Source of the DNA: Defluviicoccus sp.
Lineage (GTDB): Bacteria > Pseudomonadota > Alphaproteobacteria > MPNO01
Assembly: GCA_028820505.1 (NCBI GenBank)
Contig: JAPPIT010000036.1
Location: 1 to 39,787 of the forward strand
Direction of reading: 5' to 3'
Length of the DNA: 39,787 bases
In this document: positions 1 to 7,667 of the stretch, piece by piece
How the letters are laid out: each line of letters opens with the position of its first letter
How positions within the stretch are numbered: the stretch's first letter is position 1
Position numbers and translations under genes: made by a program
The notes under the pieces: model-generated
The model's input: the letters and a program-made list of their open reading frames with translations, nothing else
Told to the model about the DNA's origin: nothing
The model's database searches: none

Positions 1-1338
1 CGAGCGCACCGCCGCGTCGGTCACGAAGGCGCGATCCATGCTCCGGCGCTCGACCTCGATCAGCTTGCCGTCGCGGACCAGCTGTGTAACCGCGCGATCG
101 ACGTCGGCAAGCGTGTACCGCCCCGGGGCGTGGCCCAGCGCGACGGCGCGGATCTCGGCCTCCGAAACCGTCGACCGGCGCTCCGAGACATGATCCACCG
201 CCCGCGCCACCGCCTCCAGCACCCCGGTCTCCGGCGCCGCCGACAGCGCCGCGGCGGTGGCCGCCTCCGGGGCGTGCGCCTTGCCCAGTTCCGCGAGGCC
301 GGGATCGCGCGGCAGGGGCGGCAGCTTCGGCGCGCGGCGCAGGCTCCTGAGCTCGTTGGCCGGAAGGTCGGGCGGCGCGACCTCCACCGCCGGAACCTGC
401 TTCCCCGTCGCCGGGTCGAGCGGACGGGCCGGGCGCAGGACCGCCTTGTCGCGCGCCAGCCCGAGCGCCCGCGCCTTCTCCCGCCACCCCGGAACCAGCT
501 CCGCGAGCCCGGTCTCCCGCTTGGGCGGCCGCGTCGCCAGCGCCGCCATCTGCGCGAGTTCCGCCGTGTAGGGCAGGTCGTGCTTCTCGAGATAGGCCAG
601 GATGTCGCGGCGGCGGCCCGAGAACGCATCGAGGAAGGACTTCGCGTAGCCCGCCAGCTCGAACCCCGGCACCCGGCCGATCAGCGTGGGCGTCACCGCC
701 ATCTCCATGGCCTGGAGACGCATCGCCAGCTCGTTGCGGTAATAGGCCCCGATCAGCTTCTCCGAGCGCCGGATCGCGGTGGGCTCGACGCTGCGCCATT
801 CACCCGAGGCGTTGCGCGTCATGTTGGCCAGCACGCAGTGGGTGTGAAGCTGCGGATCGCCGCCCCGGCTCGTCAGGTGCCGGAACCCCGCGACGATCAT
901 GCCGTCCGCCGCCACCCGCGGGCGCTGCCGGGTGATGGGGTCCCAGCTTCTCGTCTGGAGCAGGTCCGTCTCGATCCAGCCGAGCGTCGCCCGCACCGCG
1001 TCGTCATGCGCGCGGATGACCCGCCGGTCGCCCATCACCAGGCCTTCCAGCGACACCGACTTGGGCGCAGACAAGGTGATGTCCCAGCCCGGGCGGTGGT
1101 CGTGCTCGCCCTCGCGCAGCCGGCCGAGCCGGATCTCCGTCCCCGGCACCCAGCCGTCGAGCACGTCCTCGAACTCGTGGGGAAGGACGTGCGCCTTCAG
1201 CCCGGCGTCCGCCGCCGCCTTGCCGTGCCAGAAGCTGGCGTCGCGGTGCTCGGGCGAATCCTTCGCGTAATACCCGTCCTTCTCGAAATACGACACCGCG
1301 TTGGCGGACGAGCGCAGCGCGGTGACCGTCGCGACCAT
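1..1338 (-). CDS. MobF-family conjugative relaxase (TrwC/TraI-type), N-terminal part, cut by window edge
   Basis: The reading frame is open from the ATG at 1338 to the window edge, giving the first 446 residues of a larger protein. This is the relaxase domain that nicks one strand at oriT and stays covalently bound to it during conjugation. Tyrosines Y17, Y23 and Y24 in the segment YFEKDGYYAKD match the catalytic tyrosine region of TrwC. The metal-binding three-histidine motif is H154, H165 and H167 (in GGDPQLHTHCV), with the same 11 and 2 residue spacing as TrwC. The segment WDITLSAPKSVSLEGL is also typical of the family. A helicase domain normally follows in MobF proteins but would lie outside the window. 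The start is one base after the stop of the upstream small gene (TGAGATG), so the genes are probably translationally coupled. Family assignment is secure; whether the element is self-transmissible cannot be judged here. Confidence 0.93.
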   Translation of the reverse strand, partial: MVATVTALRSSANAVSYFEKDGYYAKDSPEHRDASFWHGKAAADAGLKAHVLPHEFEDVLDGWVPGTEIRLGRLREGEHDHRPGWDITLSAPKSVSLEGLVMGDRRVIRAHDDAVRATLGWIETDLLQTRSWDPITRQRPRVAADGMIVAGFRHLTSRGGDPQLHTHCVLANMTRNASGEWRSVEPTAIRRSEKLIGAYYRNELAMRLQAMEMAVTPTLIGRVPGFELAGYAKSFLDAFSGRRRDILAYLEKHDLPYTAELAQMAALATRPPKRETGLAELVPGWREKARALGLARDKAVLRPARPLDPATGKQVPAVEVAPPDLPANELRSLRRAPKLPPLPRDPGLAELGKAHAPEAATAAALSAAPETGVLEAVARAVDHVSERRSTVSEAEIRAVALGHAPGRYTLADVDRAVTQLVRDGKLIEVERRSMDRAFVTDAAVRS

Positions 1339-1339
1339 C

Positions 1340-1657
1340 TCAGAGAAGCCGTCCCTGGCGCGGCGCCGGGCCGGGCGGCGGCGTCTTCCCGGCGACCGGC
1401 GGCACGGGTTCGGCCGCCATCGCGCGCAGCGCGCGCATCGCCTCCAGCAGGTCGCGCTGCTCCTCCGCCGACAGCGCCATGGCGGGGCCGGGCTCCGCTT
1501 CTCCGTCGCGCTCCGCCAGGCCCACCAGGTAGCGCGCCACCGAGAGGCCGCGAGCCTCGGCCCGCGCGCGGACCGCATCCCATTCCGCGTCCGTCGCCGA
1601 CAGCGACAGGTGCATGCTCGAAGGCTTCCCGGCCCGGCGCCGGCGCGACAGCCTCAT
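1340..1657 (-). CDS. Small relaxosome accessory-like protein (third of three paralogues)
   Basis: This predicted protein has 105 residues. Its core, around residues 17-50 (ATDAEWDAVRARAEARGL then SVARYLV), resembles the ribbon-helix-helix or MobC-like accessory proteins encoded beside relaxases, which bind oriT DNA and help the relaxase. The N-terminus is basic (RLSRRRR) and the C-terminus is rich in proline and alanine. The ATG overlaps the stop of the preceding gene as ATGA, and its own stop lies one base before the relaxase start, so the four genes form one tight operon. The core is clearly related to the two genes upstream, which indicates tandem duplication. The DNA-binding role is inferred from the motif and position only; no exact family name can be given. 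Confidence 0.75.
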   Translation of the reverse strand: MRLSRRRRAGKPSSMHLSLSATDAEWDAVRARAEARGLSVARYLVGLAERDGEAEPGPAMALSAEEQRDLLEAMRALRAMAAEPVPPVAGKTPPPGPAPRQGRLL

Positions 1658-1884
1658 GCCGCGCGCCCCCGCGCCAGAGCGAGCAGCTCCCGCACCCCGT
1701 CGCGAAGCTCCGCCTGCTCAGCCGGCGTCAGCACAACCGGGTGGCGGTCCGGATCGTCGGCCAGCGCCAGGTCGAGCAGGTAGCGCGAGACCTTCTTCCC
1801 CGCCGCCTTCGCCCGGCCGCGGATCATCGCCCGCTCGTCCGGCCGGCAATAGAGGCTCCGCTGGCGGCGATGGCCCTCCGTCAC
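1654..1884 (-). CDS. Small relaxosome accessory-like protein (second of three paralogues)
   Basis: This 76-residue protein starts at a GTG that overlaps the previous stop as GTGA. The reading frame is open further upstream, but that stretch lies inside the preceding gene, so the GTG is preferred. The core (RPDERAMIRGRAKAAGKK then VSRYLLDLAL) aligns with its two neighbours: a polar start, an alanine/arginine helix ending in G, then a S-R-Y/F-L helix. This is the pattern expected for a ribbon-helix-helix-like DNA-binding accessory of a relaxase. It is the shortest of the three copies and nearly consists of the core alone. Its stop overlaps the next ATG (ATGA). Function is inferred from the operon. 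Confidence 0.7.
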   Translation of the reverse strand: MTEGHRRQRSLYCRPDERAMIRGRAKAAGKKVSRYLLDLALADDPDRHPVVLTPAEQAELRDGVRELLALARGRAA

Positions 1885-2231
1885 GATCCCGCCTCCGTCC
1901 CCGCCGCCTTCCAGCGGTTCGCCGCCCCGGGATCGGTCAGCCGGTTCACCATCGCCTCCCGGTCGATCCAGCCGTCGACCGTATCGCACGCGTCCTCCCA
2001 GGCGGTCCCCGCGCCCGCCTCGCGCAGCCGGCGCTCCTCCAGAAGCGACAGCACCAGGACCTCCCGCACCGCCCGTCTCAGCACCTCCGCCGGCACCGCC
2101 TCCTCGGCCAGCGCGCGGTGGATCAGGAAGCGCGACCGGTCCATGCCGCGCGCCTCCGCCGCCCGCCCGATGCGCTCCCATTCCGCGTCCGTCGCCATCA
2201 GCGCCCGCTGGCGCCGCCCGTCCCCGCTCAT
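1881..2231 (-). CDS. Small relaxosome accessory-like protein (first of three paralogues)
   Basis: This 116-residue protein is the promoter-proximal gene of the mobilisation operon. Residues about 11-45 (LMATDAEWERIGRAAEARG then MDRSRFLIHRALAEE) share the core of the two downstream genes. A longer C-terminal half contains helical, charged segments (EVLRRAVREVLVLSLLEERR) and a tryptophan-containing tail not present in the others. In R388-type MobF systems a ribbon-helix-helix protein (TrwA) sits between oriT and the relaxase genes and represses the operon. This gene occupies the equivalent position, next to the inverted repeats at 2277-2470. That role is inference from context. The stop overlaps the next GTG start. 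Confidence 0.72.
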   Translation of the reverse strand: MSGDGRRQRALMATDAEWERIGRAAEARGMDRSRFLIHRALAEEAVPAEVLRRAVREVLVLSLLEERRLREAGAGTAWEDACDTVDGWIDREAMVNRLTDPGAANRWKAAGTEAGS

Positions 2232-2276
2232 CGCCCGCGCTCCCGGGAGACCGTCCCGGGCGACGACACAGGTCCT

Positions 2277-2470
2277 CCTATATAGGTGCGAAAGGCATCC
2301 GAATGCCTTATGGTTGCCCGAAACACGGCAACTCCCTTATGTCCATCGTGTATCGCCCTCAATGCCTCCTATTCCCCTACCGACCATCCCGGATCACGCC
2401 TCACGACATACCGCAATCCCTACTTCCTGAAATACAACTTAAAAACGATACTGATCCCAACAATGTATCG
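2277..2470. other. Inverted-repeat cluster in the relaxase leader: candidate oriT and operator
   Basis: The 352-base stretch 2232-2583 has no gene and is much richer in A+T than its flanks. It contains a 10-base palindrome CCTATATAGG (2277-2286), a perfect 7-base inverted repeat AAGGCAT/ATGCCTT with a 4-base loop (2292-2309), a 6-base one GTTGCC/GGCAAC with an 8-base spacer (2313-2332), and a 6-base one CGATAC/GTATCG with a 13-base spacer (2446-2470). Stacked inverted repeats next to accessory and relaxase genes are what an oriT and its autoregulatory operator look like. The nick site cannot be located by eye. The same stretch must also carry the promoters for the mobilisation operon (leftward) and the decarboxylase operon (rightward). 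Confidence 0.45.
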
Positions 2471-2583
2471 CATCCAAGGACACGAAAAAATCCTTCCAAC
2501 GTCCTCCAACCCCAAGTATAATAACGACTATTCGAGGAGAAGCAACGAGCCATTCCCAGATAGTGCGAACGGACAGATCCTGA

Positions 2584-3096
2584 ATGGACGATCACACCCC
2601 GCTCGGCAGCGAGATCATCGACGCGATCAAGGCGGCCGGAGTCCGCCATGTCGCGGCGCTGCCCGACATCGTCACCAGCGCCGGCATCCTGCGGCCCTTG
2701 GCCCAAGACCCCGACATCCGGCTGATCCGCCTCTGCAAGGAGGACGAGGGGGTGTCGATCTGCGCCGCGCTCTCCTATTGCGGGAAGCGCGCGGTTCTGC
2801 TGATGCAGCAGACCGGGCTGATGGACTCGCTCAACGCCATCCGCGCGGTCGGGATGGATTACGGGTTGCCGATCTGCATGGTGGTCGGGCTGCTCGGCAA
2901 GGAGCCGGACCGCCCAGCCGCGGAATCGGAGAATTACGGGGTGCGGATAATCGAGCCGGTGCTGGACGCCATGGGGATCGACCGTTTCGGCATCGAGACC
3001 TCTTCCGATGTCGCCGGGCTCGCCCCCGCGATCGACAGGGCCTACGCGGAATCCCGCCCGGTGGTCGCACTGATCGGCCGGAGGATCGAGCGATGA
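2584..3096 (+). CDS. TPP-dependent decarboxylase, alpha (PYR) subunit, sulfopyruvate/phosphonopyruvate decarboxylase-like
   Basis: This 170-residue protein is the N-terminal (pyrimidine-binding) half of a thiamine-diphosphate enzyme encoded as two genes, as in ComD/ComE sulfopyruvate decarboxylase. The probable catalytic glutamate that activates the cofactor lies in CKEDEGVSICAAL, followed by a glycine/leucine helix (VLLMQQTGLMDSLNAI) typical of this half. It overlaps the beta subunit (ATGATG at 3093-3098), as expected for an obligate heteromer. The true substrate, an alpha-keto acid, cannot be read from the sequence. The ribosome binding site in front of the ATG is weak. A second, diverged copy of the pair lies at 30482-31602. 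Confidence 0.85.
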   Translation: MDDHTPLGSEIIDAIKAAGVRHVAALPDIVTSAGILRPLAQDPDIRLIRLCKEDEGVSICAALSYCGKRAVLLMQQTGLMDSLNAIRAVGMDYGLPICMVVGLLGKEPDRPAAESENYGVRIIEPVLDAMGIDRFGIETSSDVAGLAPAIDRAYAESRPVVALIGRRIER

Positions 3097-3677
3097 TGCG
3101 CCGCGACGAGTGCTTCCGGAGGATCGCCGAGCACCGCAGCGACGCCATCGTCGTCGCGGCCTACACCTCGGCCTTCGAGTGGGTCGCCATCGACCCCAGC
3201 CCGCTCAACTTCGTCAGCGTCGGCGCGATGGGCCAGGCGTCGTCGCACGCGCTCGGTCTCGCCATCGGCCTTCCCGGGCAAAAGATCGTGGTGCTCGATG
3301 GCGACGGCAGCCTGCTGATGAATCTCGGCAGCCTGGTGACGATCGCCGAGGCGGCGCCGGAGAATTTGGTCCATTTCGTGGTCGAGAACGGCACCTACGA
3401 GGCCAATGGCGGCCACCCGATCCCGGGCCGGGGCCGGGTCGATTTCGCCGGCTTCGCGCGCGACGCCGGCTATCGGGAGGTGCACAGCTTCGATGGCCTG
3501 AACCGCTTCGCGGCGATGCTGCCGGAGTTGCTGGCCGCAAGGGGCCCGGTCTTCGGCTGCCTCAAGGTCGAGCCCGGCCCGCCGCCGGAATACGACTACG
3601 AGATGCTCCACAGCCCCCGCATGCGCGAGACCTTCCGCGAGGCGATCCGCCCCTTTCTCCGCGGCGGGGCGGGATGA
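3093..3677 (+). CDS. TPP-dependent decarboxylase, beta (PP) subunit, sulfopyruvate/phosphonopyruvate decarboxylase-like
   Basis: This 194-residue partner of the preceding gene is the pyrophosphate-binding half. It carries the thiamine-diphosphate/Mg motif: GDG in LDGDGSLLMNLGSL, followed about 25 residues later by the asparagine of VVENGTY. The segment SVGAMGQASSHALGLAIGL is also typical of the domain. The start ATG overlaps the upstream stop; ATG 3096 is an equally possible start one codon later. The alpha/beta pair should form a heteromeric decarboxylase of an acidic alpha-keto acid. The ComE-like assignment follows from size and split architecture and does not prove the substrate is sulfopyruvate. 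Confidence 0.85.
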   Translation: MMRRDECFRRIAEHRSDAIVVAAYTSAFEWVAIDPSPLNFVSVGAMGQASSHALGLAIGLPGQKIVVLDGDGSLLMNLGSLVTIAEAAPENLVHFVVENGTYEANGGHPIPGRGRVDFAGFARDAGYREVHSFDGLNRFAAMLPELLAARGPVFGCLKVEPGPPPEYDYEMLHSPRMRETFREAIRPFLRGGAG

Positions 3678-3687
3678 GGCGGGTTAC

Positions 3688-4116
3688 TCAGGCGAGCGGA
3701 TTCGTCCACTTCAGACCGGGAAACCGTGCCATGTCGGCGTCGGTGGAGTGAAGTTCGGCCTGATGCTCGATCGCCAGGGCGGCAAGATGCGCGTCCGTCG
3801 TCAGATTGCCGGCGGAACCCACCGCTTCAAGGAGAGAGAACAGAATGTCCGCGTGACGGTCACCCGGGTGAACGATTGCCGTCTGCGGTCTGCCGAGCCA
3901 GGTTCGAACCTGCCGACACGCGCCAACCGCGTCGAGCGGGTTGTCGAAGACTTTGGGATTCGTGGCGATGCGCACAAAACCCAGGATCGCCACCCAGGGA
4001 AGGCCGACGTTGACGGCCCCGTTCATCAGGGTTTCCCACCATTCCCTTGCGGCCCGGTGCCGAGCGGATTGCGAATCGTGGGCGTGCAGCAGCAGGTTGA
4101 CGTCGGGAACGATCAC
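3688..4116 (-). CDS. vapC: PIN-domain ribonuclease toxin, VapC family
   Basis: This 142-residue PIN-domain protein is expected to be a Mg-dependent RNase toxin. The first acidic metal ligand is in VPDVNLLLHAHD near the N-terminus, and the C-terminal conserved block includes TTDAHLAALAIEH and STDADMARFPGLKW. Length and motifs fit VapC. It starts at GTG overlapping the antitoxin stop (GTGA), so toxin synthesis depends on antitoxin translation. It ends 10 bases from the end of the decarboxylase beta gene, which runs in the opposite direction. The call is firm; the RNA target is unknown. Confidence 0.9.
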   Translation of the reverse strand: MIVPDVNLLLHAHDSQSARHRAAREWWETLMNGAVNVGLPWVAILGFVRIATNPKVFDNPLDAVGACRQVRTWLGRPQTAIVHPGDRHADILFSLLEAVGSAGNLTTDAHLAALAIEHQAELHSTDADMARFPGLKWTNPLA

Positions 4117-4373
4117 CGGCCGTAGCGACCGGCGATTTCTTCGACCTCCGTCTCGTCGAGAAGCTGGTTGAGCCTGTCCCGGTCGAAGCCCGGCTTCAGG
4201 CCGAACGCGTGGGGCTCGACCTTGTAGCGGGGTGACCGGGGCGGCTTGCCCCGCGCGCCGAGCCCGAGTCGCAAGGCGTCGTTGACGACCGCCTTCATAC
4301 TGCTGTCGGTGCGGCGCATTTCCCGCCGGAGAAGTTGCTCGACATCCGGTTCGAGCGTCAATGTGGTTCGCAT
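4113..4373 (-). CDS. vapB: VapB-type ribbon-helix-helix antitoxin
   Basis: This 86-residue antitoxin is paired with the PIN toxin. The N-terminal MRTTLTLEPDVEQLLRREMR is a ribbon-helix-helix DNA-binding segment with the usual beta-strand start (RTTLTLE). The C-terminal part (EPHAFGLKPGFDRDRLNQ) is the toxin-wrapping region, with the GLKPG pattern common to VapB proteins. I chose ATG 4373 because the ribbon-helix-helix starts right there; an in-frame ATG at 4397 would add eight unlike residues. A short inverted repeat GCATC/GATGC at 4378-4389 just upstream could be the autoregulatory operator. It follows the amidohydrolase gene by a short gap on the same strand. Confidence 0.88.
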   Translation of the reverse strand: MRTTLTLEPDVEQLLRREMRRTDSSMKAVVNDALRLGLGARGKPPRSPRYKVEPHAFGLKPGFDRDRLNQLLDETEVEEIAGRYGR

Positions 4374-4428
4374 GAATGCATCGTGATGCGCGTCCATATC
4401 GCTGTCAAGATGCCGGACGATCTGCGCC

Positions 4429-5478
4429 TCACCCCAGCCCGTAAAACGCCCTGGCGTTGTCGTCGAGGATCTTGTCGACCACGCGGGGCTCGACCCGCCC
4501 GTCGGTCTTGAGCAGGCGCAGCGCCTCGATCTCGGTCGCGGTGTCGGCGTGGCCGTAATCGGTGCCGATCACCACATGGTCCTCGCCGGTGTAGCCGAGC
4601 ACATAGGGCAGGTCGTCGGTCACCTGGCAGGCCACCCAGATGTTGTTGCGGCGGAGCACGTCGCCGCCGAGCTCCTTCCCTCTCCTCCGGAACCGGATCG
4701 AGAGGTCGTTGATGACGTAGGGCACCCATTGGCTCGACACCTCGATGAAGCCCCAGCGGACGCCGGGAAAGCGGTCGGGTATCGCGTGATAGACCAGCGT
4801 GTGGAAGGCGCCGATGGTGGCGAGCTTGAACTTCGAGAACCCGGAATCGTCGAGGAAGAAGCGGTGCATGGTCGGGCTGTTGGTCGCCGAGTGGATGCAG
4901 ATCGGCAGATCGCGTGCTTCGGCCGCCTCGTACACCGGGAAGAAACAGGGATCGTTCAGCGTGCGGTCGCATTCGAGCCCGCGCATGAATATCCCGACCG
5001 CTCCGTTCTCCTGCGCGAAGTCGAGCTCCTCGTCGAGCCTGTCCATCGACAAGAGCGGCGGCGACATCACCCAGCGCAGCCTCTCCGGCGCCTGGCGCCA
5101 GATATCGGCAAGCCAGCGGTTGTAGCTCCGGGCGAGCGCCAGCTCGACGCCCGCCTTCATGGTGATCGGGCGGAGGAACAGCGTCGGGTAGAGCACCTGG
5201 ATGTCGACGTCGAGCCGGTCCATGTGGGCGAGCCTGCCCGGGATGTCGCGCATCTCGCGGGTGTCAGCGGTGGTGTCACTGCCGACATTGTCCTCCTTGG
5301 GCAGGATCGAGCCGTCGATCACCCAGTACTCCTCGACCGCCTGGCCCTCGAGCCCGCGATCCTGGGCGCCCGAGGAGCGGGTGACAACCATCGGCGTGTG
5401 GTCCCGCTCGTCGTCGCGGAGATAGCGCCAGGTCTCCGGCGTCTCCAGGACATGGGCATCGGCATCGATCGTCGTCAT
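4429..5478 (-). CDS. Amidohydrolase family 2 metal-dependent hydrolase
   Basis: This 349-residue protein belongs to the Amidohydro_2 (ACMSD-like) TIM-barrel family, which hydrolyses or decarboxylates aromatic-pathway intermediates. The N-terminal metal motif reads DADAHVLE rather than DxHxH, as seen in a large subgroup of the family. Later conserved parts are CIHSATNS (metal histidine), IGAFHTLVYHAIPDRFPGVRWGFIE, and the C-terminal VIGTDYGHAD with the catalytic aspartate, followed by KILDDNARAFYGL, the usual family ending. A GAGG ribosome binding site precedes the ATG. The companion genes (Rieske dioxygenase, decarboxylases) make an aromatic catabolic role plausible, but the substrate is unknown. 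Confidence 0.87.
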   Translation of the reverse strand: MTTIDADAHVLETPETWRYLRDDERDHTPMVVTRSSGAQDRGLEGQAVEEYWVIDGSILPKEDNVGSDTTADTREMRDIPGRLAHMDRLDVDIQVLYPTLFLRPITMKAGVELALARSYNRWLADIWRQAPERLRWVMSPPLLSMDRLDEELDFAQENGAVGIFMRGLECDRTLNDPCFFPVYEAAEARDLPICIHSATNSPTMHRFFLDDSGFSKFKLATIGAFHTLVYHAIPDRFPGVRWGFIEVSSQWVPYVINDLSIRFRRRGKELGGDVLRRNNIWVACQVTDDLPYVLGYTGEDHVVIGTDYGHADTATEIEALRLLKTDGRVEPRVVDKILDDNARAFYGLG

Positions 5479-5681
5479 CGCAATCCTCGCTCGGTTCGGT
5501 CAGCGGCGCGAGCCATCTTGCGGTCCCGGGCGAGCGCTGGCAACGCGCGGCGCTACGGTCCGCCCGCTTCTCGGCGCAGAACCCCCGACGCCTGAACCGG
5601 ACAGCTGTGGACTTGAGAAGGGCTGACAGCGGGGCGCACGGCAGGCCGCGCGCTTCGCCGGAACCGCCGGCGAGCGGACAA

Positions 5682-5700
5682 GGCGGATTCCTTATCCGCC
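5682..5700 (-). terminator. Hairpin overlapping the stop codon of the glutathione S-transferase gene
   Basis: A perfect 7-base inverted repeat GGCGGAT/ATCCGCC with a 5-base loop covers the TAA stop of the gene transcribed leftward. There is no run of T after it, so it may work as a weak terminator or a 3'-end stabilising stem. Confidence 0.4.
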
Positions 5701-6360
5701 CGGAGCCGCCTCGCCACCCGCCGCGTCGTCGAGAGCGGTCGCCCGCAGATACGCTTCGCGCCCCGCGAGGCGGGACCAGTACGCCTCGAACGCGGGCCGC
5801 TTCTCGATCAGGTCGTAGTGCAGCCCCCAGAGGATGTGCGAGCCGACATAGACGTCGGCCGCCGTGAAGCTCTCGCCCGCCACGTAGCCCGCGCCTGCGA
5901 CGGCCTTCTCGAGCGTGTCCATCGTCAGGGCGAAATTGCCGTAACCCACCATCGCCTCCTTGTCGGGGGGCGGGGCGAGACCGAAATTGCGGTTGGTCAC
6001 GGCGGCTTCGAGCGGCCCGGCGGCGAAGAACAGCCAGCGGTAATAGGCGCCCCGCTCTCCCGCCGGCGGCGCGAGCCCGGCCTCGGGGAACGCATCGGCG
6101 AGATAGGCGCAGATCGCCGGCGCCTCGGTGACGACCGTTTCGCCGCGGCGGATCGCCGGCACCTTCCCCATCGGGTTGAGCGCGAGATAGTCCGGCGACT
6201 TCATCGGCGGCCCGTATTCGAGGATCTCGGTGCGGTATGGAACCGCCAGCTCCTCCAGCATCCAGCGCACGATGCGCCCGCGCGACATCGGATTGGTGTA
6301 GAAGACCAGCTCACGATCATGCGGTGAGTCACTGCTCGAAGGGTGCTGTTCTTCTCCCAT
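5692..6360 (-). CDS. Glutathione S-transferase family protein
   Basis: This 222-residue protein has the two-domain layout of cytosolic glutathione S-transferases. The thioredoxin-like N-terminal domain starts at about residue 16 (ELVFYTNPMSRGRIVRWMLE) with the active-site serine region SRGR, and has the glutathione-gamma-glutamyl-binding stretch VTEAPAICAYLAD. The all-helical C-terminal domain contains the folding motif GESFTAADVYVGS. A 15-residue polar extension (MGEEQHPSSSDSPHD) precedes the fold; no better start is seen and there is no strong ribosome binding site. It would conjugate or reduce electrophilic compounds using glutathione; the substrate is unknown. It stands alone between the amidohydrolase and the TPR-SPOR gene. 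Confidence 0.9.
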   Translation of the reverse strand: MGEEQHPSSSDSPHDRELVFYTNPMSRGRIVRWMLEELAVPYRTEILEYGPPMKSPDYLALNPMGKVPAIRRGETVVTEAPAICAYLADAFPEAGLAPPAGERGAYYRWLFFAAGPLEAAVTNRNFGLAPPPDKEAMVGYGNFALTMDTLEKAVAGAGYVAGESFTAADVYVGSHILWGLHYDLIEKRPAFEAYWSRLAGREAYLRATALDDAAGGEAAPGG

Positions 6361-6488
6361 TTTCTGACTTTTTCACAACAAGTTATGGACAGGCATAAGG
6401 GCGAATCGGGTTGTGTCCCACGGCCCGAGGCCGCGGATCCGGATCCTGTCGCAACCGCACGGAGCGTCGGAGCCCTTCCGCTTCCTCT

Positions 6489-7589
6489 CTATAGGCAGTC
6501 GACATAGCGAACGGGATTTCCGGCAAATTTCTCAGTCCAGGCCGCCTCCAGGCCGGAGCCGGTACCGCCGATCCGCGCCCGCACCGCGTATTCGGTGATC
6601 TTGCCCGCATTCGCGGCCGATTTAGCGGGATATCCCAGCTTTCTGAGTTGCGCGACGCGACGTTCCGCGTTCTTTGCGCTCCGGTAAAGCCCCAGGGAGA
6701 TCCTATTGGCGCTCGTGCCGTTGGCGATAATCGCGACGTCCCGGATCCCGCGACCGCGGAGTTCGCGAAGCATCGCCTTGGCCGCCGCGGAATCCGAAGC
6801 GGCTGGCAGGTAGACCCGGTAGTTCCTCACCACCCGGCGTTCCTCGTGGCGGATTTCATGGAGTTCCGCGCCACGGGCCTGCAACCATTCCGCCGCCTCG
6901 CTCGCCGCCGCACGATCCTTGAAACGGCCCGCGTGCAGGCATCTCGGCGGGGAGGACAAAGCAGCGTCGGTCCTGGCCGACGGAATGGGTATTGGAGCCT
7001 TGCCGTCCGGGGCGACGAGCGCCAGCGGTCCCTCATTCGCTATCGCCGCCGCCGGCGGCGGTGCCTGGGCGGCGGGACACGGGGAACCCTCCGGGTCCCC
7101 GCAACCCGCAACGCCGGCCGTCGCGCCGATTCCGCCGCCGAGATCGCGAGCTCGCGCGTAGGCCCGATCCGCGAGCTTCATGTGGAGATCGCCGAGATTG
7201 GCGTATGCCACGGCGTCCGGTCGCCGTTCCAGCGCGGCGGCGAGGGACTCTCGGGCAGCATCGAGTCGGCCTTGCCCGGCGTAGAGCACCGCAAGATTGT
7301 TATGAGGCTCGAACATGTCGGGCCGATCGTGCCGGAGCTTTTCGAAGACGACGATCGCTTCGGCTGTTCTCCCGTCGCGAGCGCGCAGGATACCGTCGAT
7401 CAAGCGCAGGCGAGCCGCTTGCGGGTTGCGCTTCAGCAGCGGCTCCAATTCGCTGCGCGCTTCGGAATAGCGCCGCTCGGAGAGGAGAGACAGAACCCCG
7501 TCGATGGGCTCGTCGGCGGACAGGCCGGTCGCGTGCAAGAGCACGGCCAACGCCGCGAGTGCCAAAAGTTCTCGCCTACCTCGGGTCAT
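6489..7589 (-). CDS. Exported TPR and SPOR-like domain protein
   Basis: This 366-residue protein begins with a signal peptide (RRELLALAALAVLLHATGL, cleavage near residue 25). Tetratricopeptide-like helices follow at residues about 30-145 (PLLKRNPQAARLRLIDGIL, ALERRPDAVAYANLGDLHMK). After a proline/alanine linker, residues about 215-345 contain repeated SPOR-like segments (HAGRFKDRAAASEAAEWLQ and SLGLYRSAKNAERRVAQLRK), which in other proteins bind denuded peptidoglycan. This fits a periplasmic, cell-wall-associated protein. It is the last gene of a leftward run with the binding protein, Cache-HAMP and membrane protein genes. Family roles are known for the domains, but the function of this protein is not. 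Confidence 0.72.
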   Translation of the reverse strand: MTRGRRELLALAALAVLLHATGLSADEPIDGVLSLLSERRYSEARSELEPLLKRNPQAARLRLIDGILRARDGRTAEAIVVFEKLRHDRPDMFEPHNNLAVLYAGQGRLDAARESLAAALERRPDAVAYANLGDLHMKLADRAYARARDLGGGIGATAGVAGCGDPEGSPCPAAQAPPPAAAIANEGPLALVAPDGKAPIPIPSARTDAALSSPPRCLHAGRFKDRAAASEAAEWLQARGAELHEIRHEERRVVRNYRVYLPAASDSAAAKAMLRELRGRGIRDVAIIANGTSANRISLGLYRSAKNAERRVAQLRKLGYPAKSAANAGKITEYAVRARIGGTGSGLEAAWTEKFAGNPVRYVDCL

Positions 7590-7667
7590 TGTCGCCGTCA
7601 GGTTCGAAATTGCCGGAGCGCCTCGCGCATATCGCAGTATTCCGACTGTGCAGCATCGAACGCGTTC

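Noticed and set aside
130-2430. Long plus-strand frame of 766 codons over the mobilisation operon
   Set aside because: It is arginine/proline-rich with no recognisable domain and lies opposite the relaxase and accessory genes, whose motifs and coupled starts are convincing.
4429-6360. Amidohydrolase and glutathione S-transferase as part of the decarboxylase operon
   Set aside because: They are on the opposite strand and separated by VapBC and a gap with a hairpin.
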